64,000 nt of DNA from Spirochaetales bacterium. GTDB lineage: Bacteria; Spirochaetota; Spirochaetia; JABMQR01. Position 1 is the stretch's first letter. Each line of letters opens with the position of its first letter. The notes beneath the pieces are model-generated. The model was given only the letters and a program-made list of their open reading frames with translations. It was not told the origin of the DNA and made no database searches. Made by a program: the position numbers and the translations under genes. Positions 17,342-25,784 of this stretch are shown here, piece by piece. The DNA lies in assembly GCA_018399255.1 (NCBI GenBank), contig JAGYPA010000002.1:1-64000 (forward strand), written 5' to 3'.

Positions 17342-18130
17342 ATGAACAACTTGATAGACTCCCACTTCCACACCCTGTGCATGCAGGACAGAGGCATGGA
17401 TACTGATTCCCTTCTGAAATCCCTTTTTGCTGATGGTTTTGCCGGTGGAATCGACATTGGTCTTGACCCCGGAGACATGGCTGAACGATATGCCCTGCTC
17501 AAAGCTTTTCCCGGGATCCGCCTGGCAGCCGGAATATACCCGGGATTCGCTCAGGATATGAAGGAAGGAGCTCCACTGAAGCCGGAACTCGATAAACTGC
17601 TGGAAGATATCGAGACTTTCCACCCGGCTGCCGTAGGTGAGATCGGGCTCGACTGGTATTGGGACTACGGCACCAGAATCCTCCAGAAGGAACTGCTGAG
17701 AGCTCAAATAGAAATTGCCAATCGGTTCGGGCTGCCGGTTATTATTCATAATCGCGATGCTGACGGGGATATAGTAGAGCAGCTGACCGAGTTCCCTTCC
17801 AGAGCCGGCGGCATAATTCACTGCTTTTCCGCTGACTGGGAGAGTGCAGAAAAACTGCTTGATCTCGGTTATATGATCTCATTTGCTGGAAATATAACCT
17901 ACCGGAATAATCACGCCCTGCGGGATGTGCTTGAAAAAGTACCTGCAGACAGGCTTCTGCTGGAAACCGACAGCCCCTATCTTGCTCCGGTTCCGGTAAG
18001 GGGAAAACTGAATTCACCGGGAAATATGCAGTATATCTATCGCACCGCTGCAGAAGTATGCAGTACGGATTTTGCGAAGATGGCCGCCCAGATTGAAATG
18101 AACCTGCGCGTAATTCTGGGAGAAATCTGA
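17342..18130 (+). CDS. tatD: TatD family metal-dependent hydrolase
   Basis: The 262-residue TIM-barrel protein is a TatD-type Mg-dependent DNase/hydrolase. The metal ligands appear in order: DSHFHT (residues 6-11), GEIGLDWYW (about 97), VIIHNRDAD (about 135), IIHCFS (about 159) and ETDSPYL (about 207). Length is typical. TatD proteins act on 3' ends of DNA/RNA or as D-aminoacyl-tRNA deacylase-like hydrolases; the role is not settled. The start has no ribosome-binding site but does have a promoter ending 6 nt upstream. It is divergent from tRNA-Leu and converges on the envelope gene at 18188. Confidence 0.92.
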   Translation: MNNLIDSHFHTLCMQDRGMDTDSLLKSLFADGFAGGIDIGLDPGDMAERYALLKAFPGIRLAAGIYPGFAQDMKEGAPLKPELDKLLEDIETFHPAAVGEIGLDWYWDYGTRILQKELLRAQIEIANRFGLPVIIHNRDADGDIVEQLTEFPSRAGGIIHCFSADWESAEKLLDLGYMISFAGNITYRNNHALRDVLEKVPADRLLLETDSPYLAPVPVRGKLNSPGNMQYIYRTAAEVCSTDFAKMAAQIEMNLRVILGEI

Positions 18131-18143
18131 CTGGCAGATTACT

Positions 18144-18174
18144 GAAGCAGATTTTTTTGATGTACAGCTGCTTC
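18144..18174. terminator. Possible bidirectional terminator between tatD and the 18188 gene
   Basis: GAAGCAG (18144-18150) and CTGCTTC (18168-18174) can pair around a 17-nt loop that holds a T7 run (18152-18158). It sits between two convergent genes. The large loop makes it a weak terminator candidate. Confidence 0.3.
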
Positions 18175-18187
18175 CTGTCCTCCTGAT

Positions 18188-18751
18188 CTACTGCATCAGT
18201 CCTACCCCGAGTTTCACCCGGGAACCTCCCATCTTTACTGGGCTGTATTCAATATCAAATTCTATTTCTGCAAAAACCTGCAGGGGGTAAAGCTGATATG
18301 CTGTACCCAGCAGATAATGCATGAGAGAATCATCGGCAGGAGTTGTAAAAGTTCCCGTACCAGGCATTACGTAGATGCTGGTTCCCGGACCGGTATAGAA
18401 GGTAAGATCACCATAGAAAATTGAAGCCTGGAGGAGACCGAAACTCGAAACCAGTATAATATCGCCGGCAGTCCCGTTGTTGTATCCCCGATAATTCGCC
18501 GGGAGATAATCTGCAGAAAGTTTAGACCCTAAAAGACCTCTGCCGCCGATAACCCGTAAATCAATCCCGGGTACTACTTTCAATTTGTTTGTCGTCTGAT
18601 CCAGTTCGAAGCCCAGACGCGCAGCGGTAGAAAAGTCAGCTGCATATAAGCCGCCTCCACTTTCTGATACAAAACCGCTCCCGGCGCCGACTGCCAGCAC
18701 AGCAGCAAAGATACAAGCAAAAAGCCTCACATGTTTCCCTATTCTTTTCAT
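18188..18751 (-). CDS. Secreted/outer-envelope protein of unknown function
   Basis: The 187-residue protein is not recognised. A signal peptide is clear: KRIGKHVR followed by a hydrophobic stretch (residues 10-24), with likely cleavage near YAA-DF (about residue 38). The mature part is glycine- and tyrosine-rich with alternating hydrophobic segments (for example FAEIEFDIEY), compatible with a small beta-barrel or beta-rich outer-membrane protein. It starts 2 nt after the stop of the lipoprotein gene with AAGGAGAG upstream, so the two form an operon and may work together in the envelope. Confidence 0.7.
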   Translation of the reverse strand: MKRIGKHVRLFACIFAAVLAVGAGSGFVSESGGGLYAADFSTAARLGFELDQTTNKLKVVPGIDLRVIGGRGLLGSKLSADYLPANYRGYNNGTAGDIILVSSFGLLQASIFYGDLTFYTGPGTSIYVMPGTGTFTTPADDSLMHYLLGTAYQLYPLQVFAEIEFDIEYSPVKMGGSRVKLGVGLMQ

Positions 18752-18753
18752 AA

Positions 18754-19896
18754 CTACTCTCCTTCAGCCCCAGTCCCAGCCCCAGTCCCAGTCCCGAAAA
18801 CCAGTTCCCAGACCGCGGGCACGGTCAGGACCGGCTCATCAGCTTCTTTCAATTGCCGGAAAGCAATCTGATCCAGCAGCTTTTTCGCTGTTCCGGCATA
18901 ATCTTCCCGAATGCTTACAACCAGCTCCCGTTTGCTGCCAGCCAGCCAGTCAGCCTCCTCGGTAATAACGGTAATCCTGTTATTCACGGCTGACTGCAGT
19001 ATATCCGGAGTTCGTGCTCCTGCATAGATACCGACAACTTCTGTTTTTGATTCGCGTGCACCCTGGATTATTTCCCGATTCTCAGCTGAAGAACCGTCCT
19101 GACTCAGGGTAAAAACCTGCACAGCAGCATCAGCGTTTTGCCAGGCTGCTGCCGCCTGAAATGCTGCGGCATAGGCTTCTCCTTCACTGTCACCGTCAAT
19201 ATAGATAAACCCCAGGTTTTCTGCCGTGCCTGCAGCATATTCTCCAGCAGCCTGCCATGCCGGGGTCATATCCCTTTCTATCCGGATGAAGCCGCCAGAA
19301 AACCGGGTATAATCTTCAGGACTGCCATTTCCAGAGGGCAAATCACTTGATGCCTCTTCCTGTACATGCCGTGACGGAATCCAAACTATAACCTGCCTTT
19401 GCGGCAGCTGCCTGATGGCTTCAAGAACTGGATCAATAACCGGCGAATCAGATACATACAGGGAAGAAACCCGGGGAGAAAGCAGAACCAGATCCCGGGG
19501 ATCGTCAATTCCTGACAGCGCGTCAAGTATTCGCTGATTGGCAGAGAGCTCCCCGCTTTTTCCAGCGGCGTTAAGGATTGAAGCATTATCAACTTGATTG
19601 CTTTCAACTTGATTGCTTTCAACTTGATTGCTTTCAACTTGATTGCTTTCAACTTGATTGCTTTCAACTTGATCACTGTACACCGTAAAAGAGACCGTAT
19701 AGCCGAATTCCCGGACTGCCTTCCGCACTTCCTGCTTATTCTCTTCAATGAACTCTGCATAAACAGGGTCTAAAACAAAAAGTATTTTGTCATTTGCACA
19801 AGAAATAACCAAGATGGAAAAACAAAGAATATAGAATGATGCTGCGAAAAGTTTTCCGGGAGATGTTTTTGTATAAGTAGAAATGTGCTTTCCCAT
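18754..19896 (-). CDS. Periplasmic-binding-protein-like lipoprotein with VESNQ repeat
   Basis: The 380-residue protein has a type II signal sequence ending in LVISC (Cys about residue 33), so it should be lipidated. The mature part alternates strands and helices like a periplasmic binding protein/BMP-type fold (for example VVGIYAGARTPDILQSAVNN). A five-residue unit, VESNQ, repeats five times near residues 75-100. The C-terminus is a Gly/Thr/Ala tail encoded by 6-bp repeats. An upstream TTG frame exists, but its TTG is the -35 box of a promoter whose -10 ends 7 nt before ATG 19896, so I chose the ATG. The ligand is unknown. It forms an operon with the 18188-18751 gene. Confidence 0.7.
   Translation of the reverse strand: MGKHISTYTKTSPGKLFAASFYILCFSILVISCANDKILFVLDPVYAEFIEENKQEVRKAVREFGYTVSFTVYSDQVESNQVESNQVESNQVESNQVESNQVDNASILNAAGKSGELSANQRILDALSGIDDPRDLVLLSPRVSSLYVSDSPVIDPVLEAIRQLPQRQVIVWIPSRHVQEEASSDLPSGNGSPEDYTRFSGGFIRIERDMTPAWQAAGEYAAGTAENLGFIYIDGDSEGEAYAAAFQAAAAWQNADAAVQVFTLSQDGSSAENREIIQGARESKTEVVGIYAGARTPDILQSAVNNRITVITEEADWLAGSKRELVVSIREDYAGTAKKLLDQIAFRQLKEADEPVLTVPAVWELVFGTGTGAGTGAEGE
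19590..19673. repeat. 15-bp coding tandem repeat, 5.6 copies
   Basis: The unit CAACTTGATTGCTTT is repeated exactly at 19590, 19605, 19620, 19635 and 19650, with a partial sixth copy at 19665-19673. Being 15 bp it preserves frame and encodes VESNQ on the minus strand. Perfect identity points to recent expansion. Confidence 0.95.
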
Positions 19897-19903
19897 GGAG
19901 TGA

Positions 19904-19932
19904 ATAGTAGCAGGCAGACGATCAGTGGTCAA
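19904..19932 (-). promoter_or_regulatory. Putative promoter of a leaderless lipoprotein mRNA
   Basis: Read on the minus strand: TTGACC (19932-19927), 17 nt, TACTAT (19909-19904), then 7 nt to ATG 19896. No Shine-Dalgarno precedes the ATG, so transcription should begin at or next to the start codon. Confidence 0.6.
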
Positions 19933-20049
19933 TCAGCATTGCTGATATAGAGCAGCAGGCTCTTGATACTTATACGTCTTAACTTACAAATAGAGTTATA
20001 CTTTGTAGGATTGTGTGTGTTTTACACAAATTGATACCATTCCAACTTG

Positions 20050-20084
20050 GTAATACTTGCTTTTTCCTGAGTATTACGTATATT
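20050..20084 (+). promoter_or_regulatory. Promoter with overlapping inverted repeat upstream of the LruC-type gene
   Basis: TTGCTT (20057-20062), 16 nt and TATATT (20079-20084) form a promoter. A perfect 8-bp inverted repeat, GTAATACT (20050-20057) and AGTATTAC (20070-20077) with a 12-nt spacer, overlaps the -35 and spacer, a position expected for a repressor operator. A second inverted repeat, TTGTGT/ACACAA, lies near 20011-20030. Confidence 0.45.
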
Positions 20085-20123
20085 ACTAACCATAACATTT
20101 TTCTGCCTGTTAGGAGAAGTATA

Positions 20124-22302
20124 ATGAAAAAAGTAACCATAACAAAAAAAGTGATTGCAGGAATCTTTGCAGCAGCACTCATCTCTTTGTCCGGCTGTCA
20201 GTTTACGACACAGCCCCCGGTGATTACAGATATCAGCGAGCTGGAGGTTTCTGACAGCTTCAACTTCAGTACCGTTCGCATGGTGAACATCGATCTTGAT
20301 TTTTCACCGTACAAAACCATGCCGGTGGTTCTCTATGGGGCTGACTCCCTCAGCGAGGATTCATTCAGCAACTCTGAGGAACCGACTCTCCTGAAAGATT
20401 TTGAGAAGCTGGCCACAGTCATGGTGCAAGATGACGGAACCTACACCGGAAGCATTTCGGTTCCGCGTACCTATAATCAGCTCATTGTTTCCCCTCTGCA
20501 GCTGGGCCTGCCGAACAATATCATTATTGATATAAACAACGATTCCCCCGTTTCAGAAGCCGGGTTTGTCTACAACCTATCCCGATCAGCACTTCCGTCA
20601 AGCAGATCGCTCAGCAGGGACCCAGACCAATCCGATCCGCCAAAAACAGATTCTATCTACGAGGAGTACGGCTACAGCTACATATCGAGCGCAGCAGATT
20701 TCAAACCGTTTGACGATGACGGGCTTTCCCTGAACATCTATCCGATCAGCCCTGAGGTAACGGTTGACATGCTGGAAAACATCTCAGCCGCTCTTCCTGA
20801 GTATATTGATAATTCAGATAAAGTCAAAGATTCTATCCTGAAGTTCACAGATGAGGCCGAAGTAACCGTAACTTTTATCCACGAAGGCGCAGGATTCCGT
20901 AACACCTTAGGCTTTTTTGTTAACGATGGCCCGTCCGGGGAGCTCCCTGAAGAGGCGCCGTCCATTGAGGATATCAGGATTATCTTTCCCAATGCTTCCA
21001 TGCTGTACAGCGGAGGATCCATGAAGACCGGCGACACGGTCCACCTGGGAACCTTTTCTGAAGGTCAAGAGATAGTCTGGAACCTGGTGGCTAAAGGCTG
21101 GTCACAGAGTTCAAGCCGCAATGACTTCGAAGAAAAACTATCGTACTTCTCCTACAGAGATTGGAATCCCGAGAAGGATACGGATTATAATCAGCATACG
21201 GCAGTGCTCCTCGATACAACATACGCTGACGGTTCGGCAACCTTTGTAATCGGTATGGAAGATCTTCAACGGCCCTGGGGGGATGATGACTTCAACGATC
21301 TCGTCTTCATGGTTCAGGTCACACCAGAGACTGCGGTTGAAAATATTGAATCATTTGTGACCCTTGACGAAGCTAAGGATTCCGACAGCGACGGAGTTGC
21401 GGATGTCTTTGATGACTATCCCGACAACCCTGACCTTTCAGCGGTAACCGAGTATACAGGAACCATCGCCTTTGAAGATAATTGGCCGATGAAAGGTGAT
21501 TATGACTTCAATGACTTTGTTGCCGGATACCGTTATACCATCCGAACAGATGCCGAGAATTATATTCGCTCGATAACTACCGAGATCGAAGTCCTGGCTC
21601 TTGGAGGAGGTTTTAAAAACGGTCTCTATCTCAAGCTCCCGGCTGCATATGACAGCATTATTCTGGATGAAAATGATTACAGAGACCTTCGCATCGAAGA
21701 CGGCGAGCAGCCTGACGGGCTGGCTCTCCCCAATTATGCCAGGCAGGTTGTACCGGTTGATGACGGATCAGCATTAGTTGTCAAGCTTTTAAAAAACGCA
21801 AACCATTCTGTTCTTTGGACAGAGACAACCATAATCAATACTATCCCCATAGGAATGAAAATTGGCGACATTGAAGGGGATGAATCCAGAACCAAGGAGC
21901 CTGCTCTTGATCAGCGGCACGCTTTATTTTAAAGAAGGAACTCACCCTTGCAGATCTCGGAGAGGCGCCGTTCGACCTTCTTCCTGCTCAGAGAAGGCGA
22001 CGAAGAATATGAGATTCACCTGCCTGATCTCCCTCTCCTCAGGTCTGGTTGATCAGCCATATCTCGGCGAAAATGATGATGACTCTATTGAGGAGATCAG
22101 AAGGTACTACAAGACCAGCAGCAATCTGCCTCTGCATGTTCCGTCAATCTGGGACTATCCGGTGGAAAAGGGACAGATCATCAAAGCCTATCCGTATTTT
22201 GCCGACTGGGCTCTCAGCGAGGGAAAAAAATACCAGGACTGGTATCTCGACACTGAAGGTAACCGTAATAACAAGTACATTTATGCAGAGCTGATAAAGT
22301 AA
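20124..22302 (+). pseudogene. LruC-domain lipoprotein gene, frameshifted in its 3' part
   Basis: The first 602 codons (20124-21932) encode a lipoprotein (lipobox ending LSGC, Cys at about residue 27) with a calcium-like DSDSDGVADVFDDYPDNP segment. An LruC/DUF4842-type domain follows (GDYDFNDFVAGYRY, LALGGGFKNGLYLKLP). The expected C-terminus continues in other frames: LKKELTLADLGEAPFD in frame 2 (about 21926-21975), FLLREGDEEYEIHLPDLP in frame 0 (about 21978-22031), and GLVDQPYLGENDDDS through WDYPVEKGQIIKAYPYFADW to the stop at 22302 in frame 1. At least three frameshifts are therefore needed. The 5' start is sound (TAGGAGAAG before ATG 20124). The gene is either decaying or carries clustered sequence errors; a truncated product may still be made. 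Confidence 0.75.
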
Positions 22303-22356
22303 GACCTTTGAAAATAAGAAATACCTCCGTATGCCGTCGTTATGGTCCTCACAGGC

Positions 22357-22383
22357 TTGACCATCAGGCGGGAATGCGATAAT
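22357..22383 (+). promoter_or_regulatory. Putative promoter of the aldolase gene
   Basis: TTGACC (22357-22362), a short 15-nt spacer and GATAAT (22378-22383), giving a leader of about 40 nt with AAGGGG before ATG 22430. The short spacer makes this tentative. Confidence 0.35.
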
Positions 22384-22429
22384 TTCACACTAGAAAACAG
22401 ATTATGGATTATATTACAAGGGGTATTTT

Positions 22430-23422
22430 ATGACATCCTACAAAGAACTGGGTCTTGTTAACACAACTGATATGTTTAAAAAAGCTATTGACGGCGGTTA
22501 TGCAATACCTGCCTACAATTTTAACAACATGGAGCAGCTGCAGGCTATTATACAAGCCTGCGTAGAAACCAGATCCCCGGTAATTCTCCAGGTTTCCAAA
22601 GGAGCCCGGGATTACGCAAATATCAACCTGCTGAGAAATATGGCACGGGGTGCTGTAGAATATGCCAAGGAACTGGGATTTGAGATCCCCATCACCCTGC
22701 ATCTTGACCATGGAGACAGTTTTGAGACCTGCAAAGAATGCATAGACAACGGGTTTTCTTCAGTCATGATAGACGGATCCCATTTCCCATACGATGAAAA
22801 TGTCGCTCTCACCCGAAAGGTTGTGGAATACGCCCATGCCAGAAACGTAACGGTTGAGGGGGAACTCGGGGTCCTTGCCGGTATCGAAGATGATGTGGTT
22901 GCTGAAAAGTCCACCTATACAAAACCTGAGGAAGTTGAGGATTTTGTCGGAAAAACCGGGGTTGACTCACTGGCTATTTCGATAGGCACCAGTCATGGGG
23001 CCAATAAATTCAAGCCGGAACAGTGTACTAGAAATGCCGACGGCGTGCTCATTCCGCCGCCTCTCAGATTTGACATCCTGGAAGAAATCGAGAAGCGTCT
23101 CCCCGGCTTTCCTATAGTTCTTCATGGATCTTCTTCCGTTCCAGCTGAATATGTTGCTAAAATCCAGCAGTACGGCGGATCGCTCAAGGACTCTGTCGGT
23201 ATTCCGGAAGAACAGCTTCGCAAAGCTGCCAAATTGGCTGTCTGCAAAATTAACATCGATTCTGACGGACGTCTTGCCATGACAGCCTCGATCAGAGAAA
23301 CCTTGGCAAACAAGCCGGGAGAATTCGATCCGAGAAAATATTTGGGACCGGCTCGCGAAACCCTTAAAGAAATGTATAAAAAGAAGAATATTGATGTTCT
23401 CGGTTCTGCCGGCAATGCTTAA
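22430..23422 (+). CDS. fba: Class II fructose-bisphosphate aldolase
   Basis: The 330-residue protein is a zinc-dependent class II aldolase that cleaves fructose 1,6-bisphosphate to dihydroxyacetone phosphate and glyceraldehyde 3-phosphate in glycolysis and gluconeogenesis. LHLDHGDS (about residue 88) holds the zinc histidine and catalytic Asp, VEGELG (about 143) a second ligand region, GTSHG (about 187) and VLHGSSS (about 227) further histidines and the phosphate loop. Length is close to the TIGR01859-like group of about 310-330 residues. It has its own promoter-like sequence and a terminator hairpin, so it appears monocistronic. AAGGGG lies 8 nt before the ATG. Confidence 0.95.
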   Translation: MTSYKELGLVNTTDMFKKAIDGGYAIPAYNFNNMEQLQAIIQACVETRSPVILQVSKGARDYANINLLRNMARGAVEYAKELGFEIPITLHLDHGDSFETCKECIDNGFSSVMIDGSHFPYDENVALTRKVVEYAHARNVTVEGELGVLAGIEDDVVAEKSTYTKPEEVEDFVGKTGVDSLAISIGTSHGANKFKPEQCTRNADGVLIPPPLRFDILEEIEKRLPGFPIVLHGSSSVPAEYVAKIQQYGGSLKDSVGIPEEQLRKAAKLAVCKINIDSDGRLAMTASIRETLANKPGEFDPRKYLGPARETLKEMYKKKNIDVLGSAGNA

Positions 23423-23434
23423 ATTGATTTTTTC

Positions 23435-23457
23435 GGGGCTGTCCCTGCAGCCCCTTT
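23435..23457 (+). terminator. Terminator hairpin after fba
   Basis: GGGGCTG (23435-23441), loop TCCCTG, CAGCCCC (23448-23454), then TTT. This is a 7-bp GC-rich stem just after the aldolase stop. A T-run also precedes it, as expected if read on either strand. Confidence 0.6.
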
Positions 23458-23571
23458 GACTCATTGCATTCTTCGTGATATATTTTGCTGATATGAAAAT
23501 GCAGAGACCGTATTTCTGCATACCCAGTTTATAGTGGCAATGTTTTGGTAAAGAAAACAGTAGGAGGAAGA

Positions 23572-24105
23572 TTGGCTGCGAAAAAACAGAGAATCAACAA
23601 TCAGATCAGAATACCTGAAGTACGTCTGATTGATGAACTTGGTGAACAACGGGGGGTGGTACCTACCCAGGAGGCATTGCGTATCGCCATGGAAGCTGGT
23701 CTTGACCTGGTGGAAGTTGCACCGAATGCAAATCCGCCTGTTTGCAAGATCCTTGATTTCGGCAAGTTTAAATATGAACAGGAAAAAAAATTGCGGGAAG
23801 CCCGCAAGAACCAGACACAGATAAAGCTTAAAGAAATTCGCATGCAGCCAAAAATAGAAAAACACGATCTTGAATTCAAGACAAAACATATAACAGACTT
23901 CCTGGCTGAAGGCAACAAAGTTAAAGTGACGATACGATTTCGCGGTCGTGAACTGGCTCACACGGAGCTCGGTCGGGCAGTGCTCGAAAGGGTGCTCGAC
24001 ATGCTCAGCACCAATGAGGTCGGTTTCAACCTTGATCGGAGCCCGCTTATGGAAGGAAGGTTCATGTCAATGATCATAAGTCCGGCAAAAAGTACTAAAA
24101 AATAG
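23572..24105 (+). CDS. infC: Translation initiation factor IF-3
   Basis: The 177-residue protein is IF-3, which binds the 30S subunit and checks start-codon pairing. The N-domain opens with [15 protein letters not shown], the linker is rich in Lys/Glu, and the C-domain runs through [12 protein letters not shown] to the end. The first in-frame candidate is TTG 23545. I prefer TTG 23572 because AGGAGG (23562-23567) lies 4 nt upstream and the family N-terminus begins there. No ATG is available. A non-AUG start is the hallmark of infC autoregulation in E. coli (AUU), so the same control is likely. It heads infC-rpmI-rplT. Confidence 0.95.
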   Translation: MAAKKQRINNQIRIPEVRLIDELGEQRGVVPTQEALRIAMEAGLDLVEVAPNANPPVCKILDFGKFKYEQEKKLREARKNQTQIKLKEIRMQPKIEKHDLEFKTKHITDFLAEGNKVKVTIRFRGRELAHTELGRAVLERVLDMLSTNEVGFNLDRSPLMEGRFMSMIISPAKSTKK

Positions 24106-24166
24106 CCGGATACTTACTTTATCATACAGAGAATATTGAACATTGAGAATCCTGTCATAGAAAGAC

Positions 24167-24205
24167 ATTCTATGTGGAAAAATATAGAATCCGCAGTCTG
24201 CGGAT
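24167..24205 (+). promoter_or_regulatory. Two overlapping hairpins in the rpmI leader (candidate L20 control)
   Basis: The 160-nt infC-rpmI gap holds ATTCTAT (24167-24173) paired with ATAGAAT (24184-24190), and ATCCGCA (24189-24195) paired with TGCGGAT (24199-24205). The stems share two bases, so they compete. L20 autoregulates rpmI-rplT in several bacteria through structures in this region, so control here is inferred by position. Confidence 0.4.
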
Positions 24206-24265
24206 ACATACAATGCAGTTCCAGGGGTGAATCTTGTTCCCTGAGAACGCAAAGGAAAGGTATTT

Positions 24266-24466
24266 ATGCCAAAAATGAAAACAAGAAAAGCCGCCGCAAA
24301 GAGGTACAAGGTAACCGGTACCGGGAAAGTCCTGTACAAAAAGCAAGGCACACGGCACATTCTCACCAAGAAGAGCTCGAAAAGGAAGCGAAGTCTTCGT
24401 CACTCGGATGTTTTAAGTGATCCTGAAACAAAAAAAGTGAAAAAACTGCTTCCATACAAGTTCTAA
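24266..24466 (+). CDS. rpmI: Ribosomal protein bL35
   Basis: The 66-residue basic protein matches bL35: [20 protein letters not shown] at the start, [14 protein letters not shown] in the middle and KLLPYKF at the end. It is part of the large ribosomal subunit. GGAAAGG precedes the ATG. It lies between infC and rplT in the order conserved across bacteria. Confidence 0.97.
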   Translation: MPKMKTRKAAAKRYKVTGTGKVLYKKQGTRHILTKKSSKRKRSLRHSDVLSDPETKKVKKLLPYKF

Positions 24467-24485
24467 AAAGGAGAGGATATCCACC

Positions 24486-24845
24486 ATGCCAAGAGCAGTA
24501 GACGGTACAAGAAGAAAAGACAGACGAAAGAAAATCCTTCAGGATGCTAAAGGATTTTATGGAAGAAGAAGCACCAATTTCAGGACAGCAAAGGATGCTG
24601 TAACAAAAGCCGGTCAGTATGCCTACCGGGATAGAAAAAGAAAGAAAAGAGACTTTCGCAGATTGTGGATAACAAGGATTTCTGCTGCAGTACAGTCAGA
24701 AGGCCTGAACTATTCTCAATTTATGCACGGTTTGAAAATAGCCAACATTGAAATCAACAGAAAAGCACTCTCTAATATGGCAATAGAAGACAAGCAGTCT
24801 TTCTCTGTTCTTGTTACTCAGGCAAAAAAAGTATTAGAGGTGTAA
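24486..24845 (+). CDS. rplT: Ribosomal protein bL20
   Basis: The 119-residue protein matches bL20, an early 50S assembly protein that binds 23S rRNA and usually represses its own operon. [20 protein letters not shown] (residues 20-39) and [20 protein letters not shown] (residues 46-65) are characteristic. AAAGGAGAGG lies upstream of the ATG, 19 nt after rpmI. The stop is 1 nt before the ZapB-like gene, linking ribosome and division functions on one mRNA. Confidence 0.97.
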   Translation: MPRAVDGTRRKDRRKKILQDAKGFYGRRSTNFRTAKDAVTKAGQYAYRDRKRKKRDFRRLWITRISAAVQSEGLNYSQFMHGLKIANIEINRKALSNMAIEDKQSFSVLVTQAKKVLEV

Positions 24846-24846
24846 T

Positions 24847-25245
24847 ATGCTAACTTTAGATAAGGTTCAGCTCCTTGAAGAACGGATAAAAAAAGCTGTA
24901 ACCCTTATCCACAAGCTTCGCGAGGAAAATGCTGCCTTGAGGGATGAGTTGGAAATGCTGAAAATGCATAATGATGAGCTTAAGGATTTTGCCAAGAGCC
25001 TTGGTAATGACACTCAGCTTATAGAAAAAACCATTTCAACCGCCCTTACCAATCTCGAAGAGGTTGGTGAAGGCTTTCAGGCAGCTATAGAACCTGCTGA
25101 TTCAGCCGAAATGGATTATGCAGAAGCAGATGTCTTCGCATCTCAGGACGGTGCAGTAATCGAGGATCTGGAATTACCGAAAGATGACCCGAATGATGAT
25201 ATTATCATCAATCTGGGCTTGGATGAGGATATACCCCTCTATTAG
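24847..25245 (+). CDS. ZapB-like coiled-coil division protein
   Basis: The 132-residue protein has a coiled-coil N-terminal half (residues 5-75, VQLLEERIKKAVTLIHKLRE and LRDELEMLKMHNDELKDF) and an acidic C-terminal half rich in Asp/Glu. The N-terminal half resembles cell-division ZapB/YiiU-type proteins, which bridge ZapA-FtsZ filaments. Its location directly before zapA supports a Z-ring role; this is inference from context and coiled coil. It starts 1 nt after the rplT stop with AGAGGTG upstream, so it is translationally coupled to rplT. Confidence 0.6.
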   Translation: MLTLDKVQLLEERIKKAVTLIHKLREENAALRDELEMLKMHNDELKDFAKSLGNDTQLIEKTISTALTNLEEVGEGFQAAIEPADSAEMDYAEADVFASQDGAVIEDLELPKDDPNDDIIINLGLDEDIPLY

Positions 25246-25268
25246 CCTCAGATATGGGAGAAACATGC

Positions 25269-25574
25269 ATGGATAGTCATGTAGTCAGGGTAACTGTTTT
25301 AGGGCATAAACTTTCAGTTCGTACTGATTCACCCCCTGAACAACTCTCCACTGCTATATCATATATTGAGGAGAAGGCGAAATTACTGAAAACTGCTTCC
25401 ATTACAGCAGATCCATTGAAACTCAGCATTCTCCTGAATATTATCCTTGCCGACGAACTAATAAAAACCAATAAAGAATTGGTTAAGATCAAGCAGACTG
25501 AATTTTCCGAGCTTGAAAAAGCCGACCAGCTGGCATCCGATTTGATTGAGTTGATATCACAAGAAATCGAATAG
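25269..25574 (+). CDS. zapA: Cell division protein ZapA
   Basis: The 101-residue protein matches ZapA: an N-terminal beta region (VVRVTVLGHKLSVRT) followed by a long helix that dimerises and bundles FtsZ filaments. Two ATGs are possible. ATG 25269 was chosen because GGGAGAAA precedes it, whereas ATG 25254 lacks an RBS. Immediately after the stop begins a 6S RNA, the same zapA-ssrS arrangement known from many proteobacteria. Confidence 0.85.
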   Translation: MDSHVVRVTVLGHKLSVRTDSPPEQLSTAISYIEEKAKLLKTASITADPLKLSILLNIILADELIKTNKELVKIKQTEFSELEKADQLASDLIELISQEIE

Positions 25575-25784
25575 CCGCTTATCTGATTGATCGCTGAAGA
25601 TTACAAGTTCCTGCGGTGTGCGGGCGAAACACAAATCTCTTGGGTCAACTATTATAAAAGGGACTTCAACGTTTTCCTGTTGAATTGATCCATGTATTTG
25701 GAACAGGATGCAGGTTACAGAAGACCCACTTGAACCTAAGAAGTTCAAGAGATTACGTTTCAATCGGCATCGCGGGTTTTTTTT
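25575..25784 (+). ncRNA. ssrS: 6S RNA
   Basis: The 3' part contains CTTGAACCTAAGAAGTTCAAG followed by AGATTACG and CGGCATC, which closely parallels the E. coli 6S segment with its CUUGAAC/GUUCAAG hairpin. The ends pair (CCGC..AT..GATTG at 25575-25589 with CAATC..AT..GCGG at 25761-25775), giving the closing stem. Inside, GGGTCAA pairs with TTGATCC, capped by TTCAAC/GTTGAA, forming the long apical arm around the open central bubble. A T8 run (25777-25784) ends it. 6S RNA mimics an open promoter and binds sigma70-RNA polymerase. The ends are estimates; it could be processed from the zapA mRNA because no clear promoter is seen. Confidence 0.88.

Noticed and set aside
19590-19673. CRISPR-like array
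   Set aside because: The 15-bp units are contiguous without spacers and lie in frame inside a lipoprotein gene. No cas gene is present.
21862-22302. Separate 146-residue gene after the LruC lipoprotein
   Set aside because: Its C-terminal two thirds continue the LruC domain and its start lies inside the upstream coding region, so it is the shifted end of the same gene.
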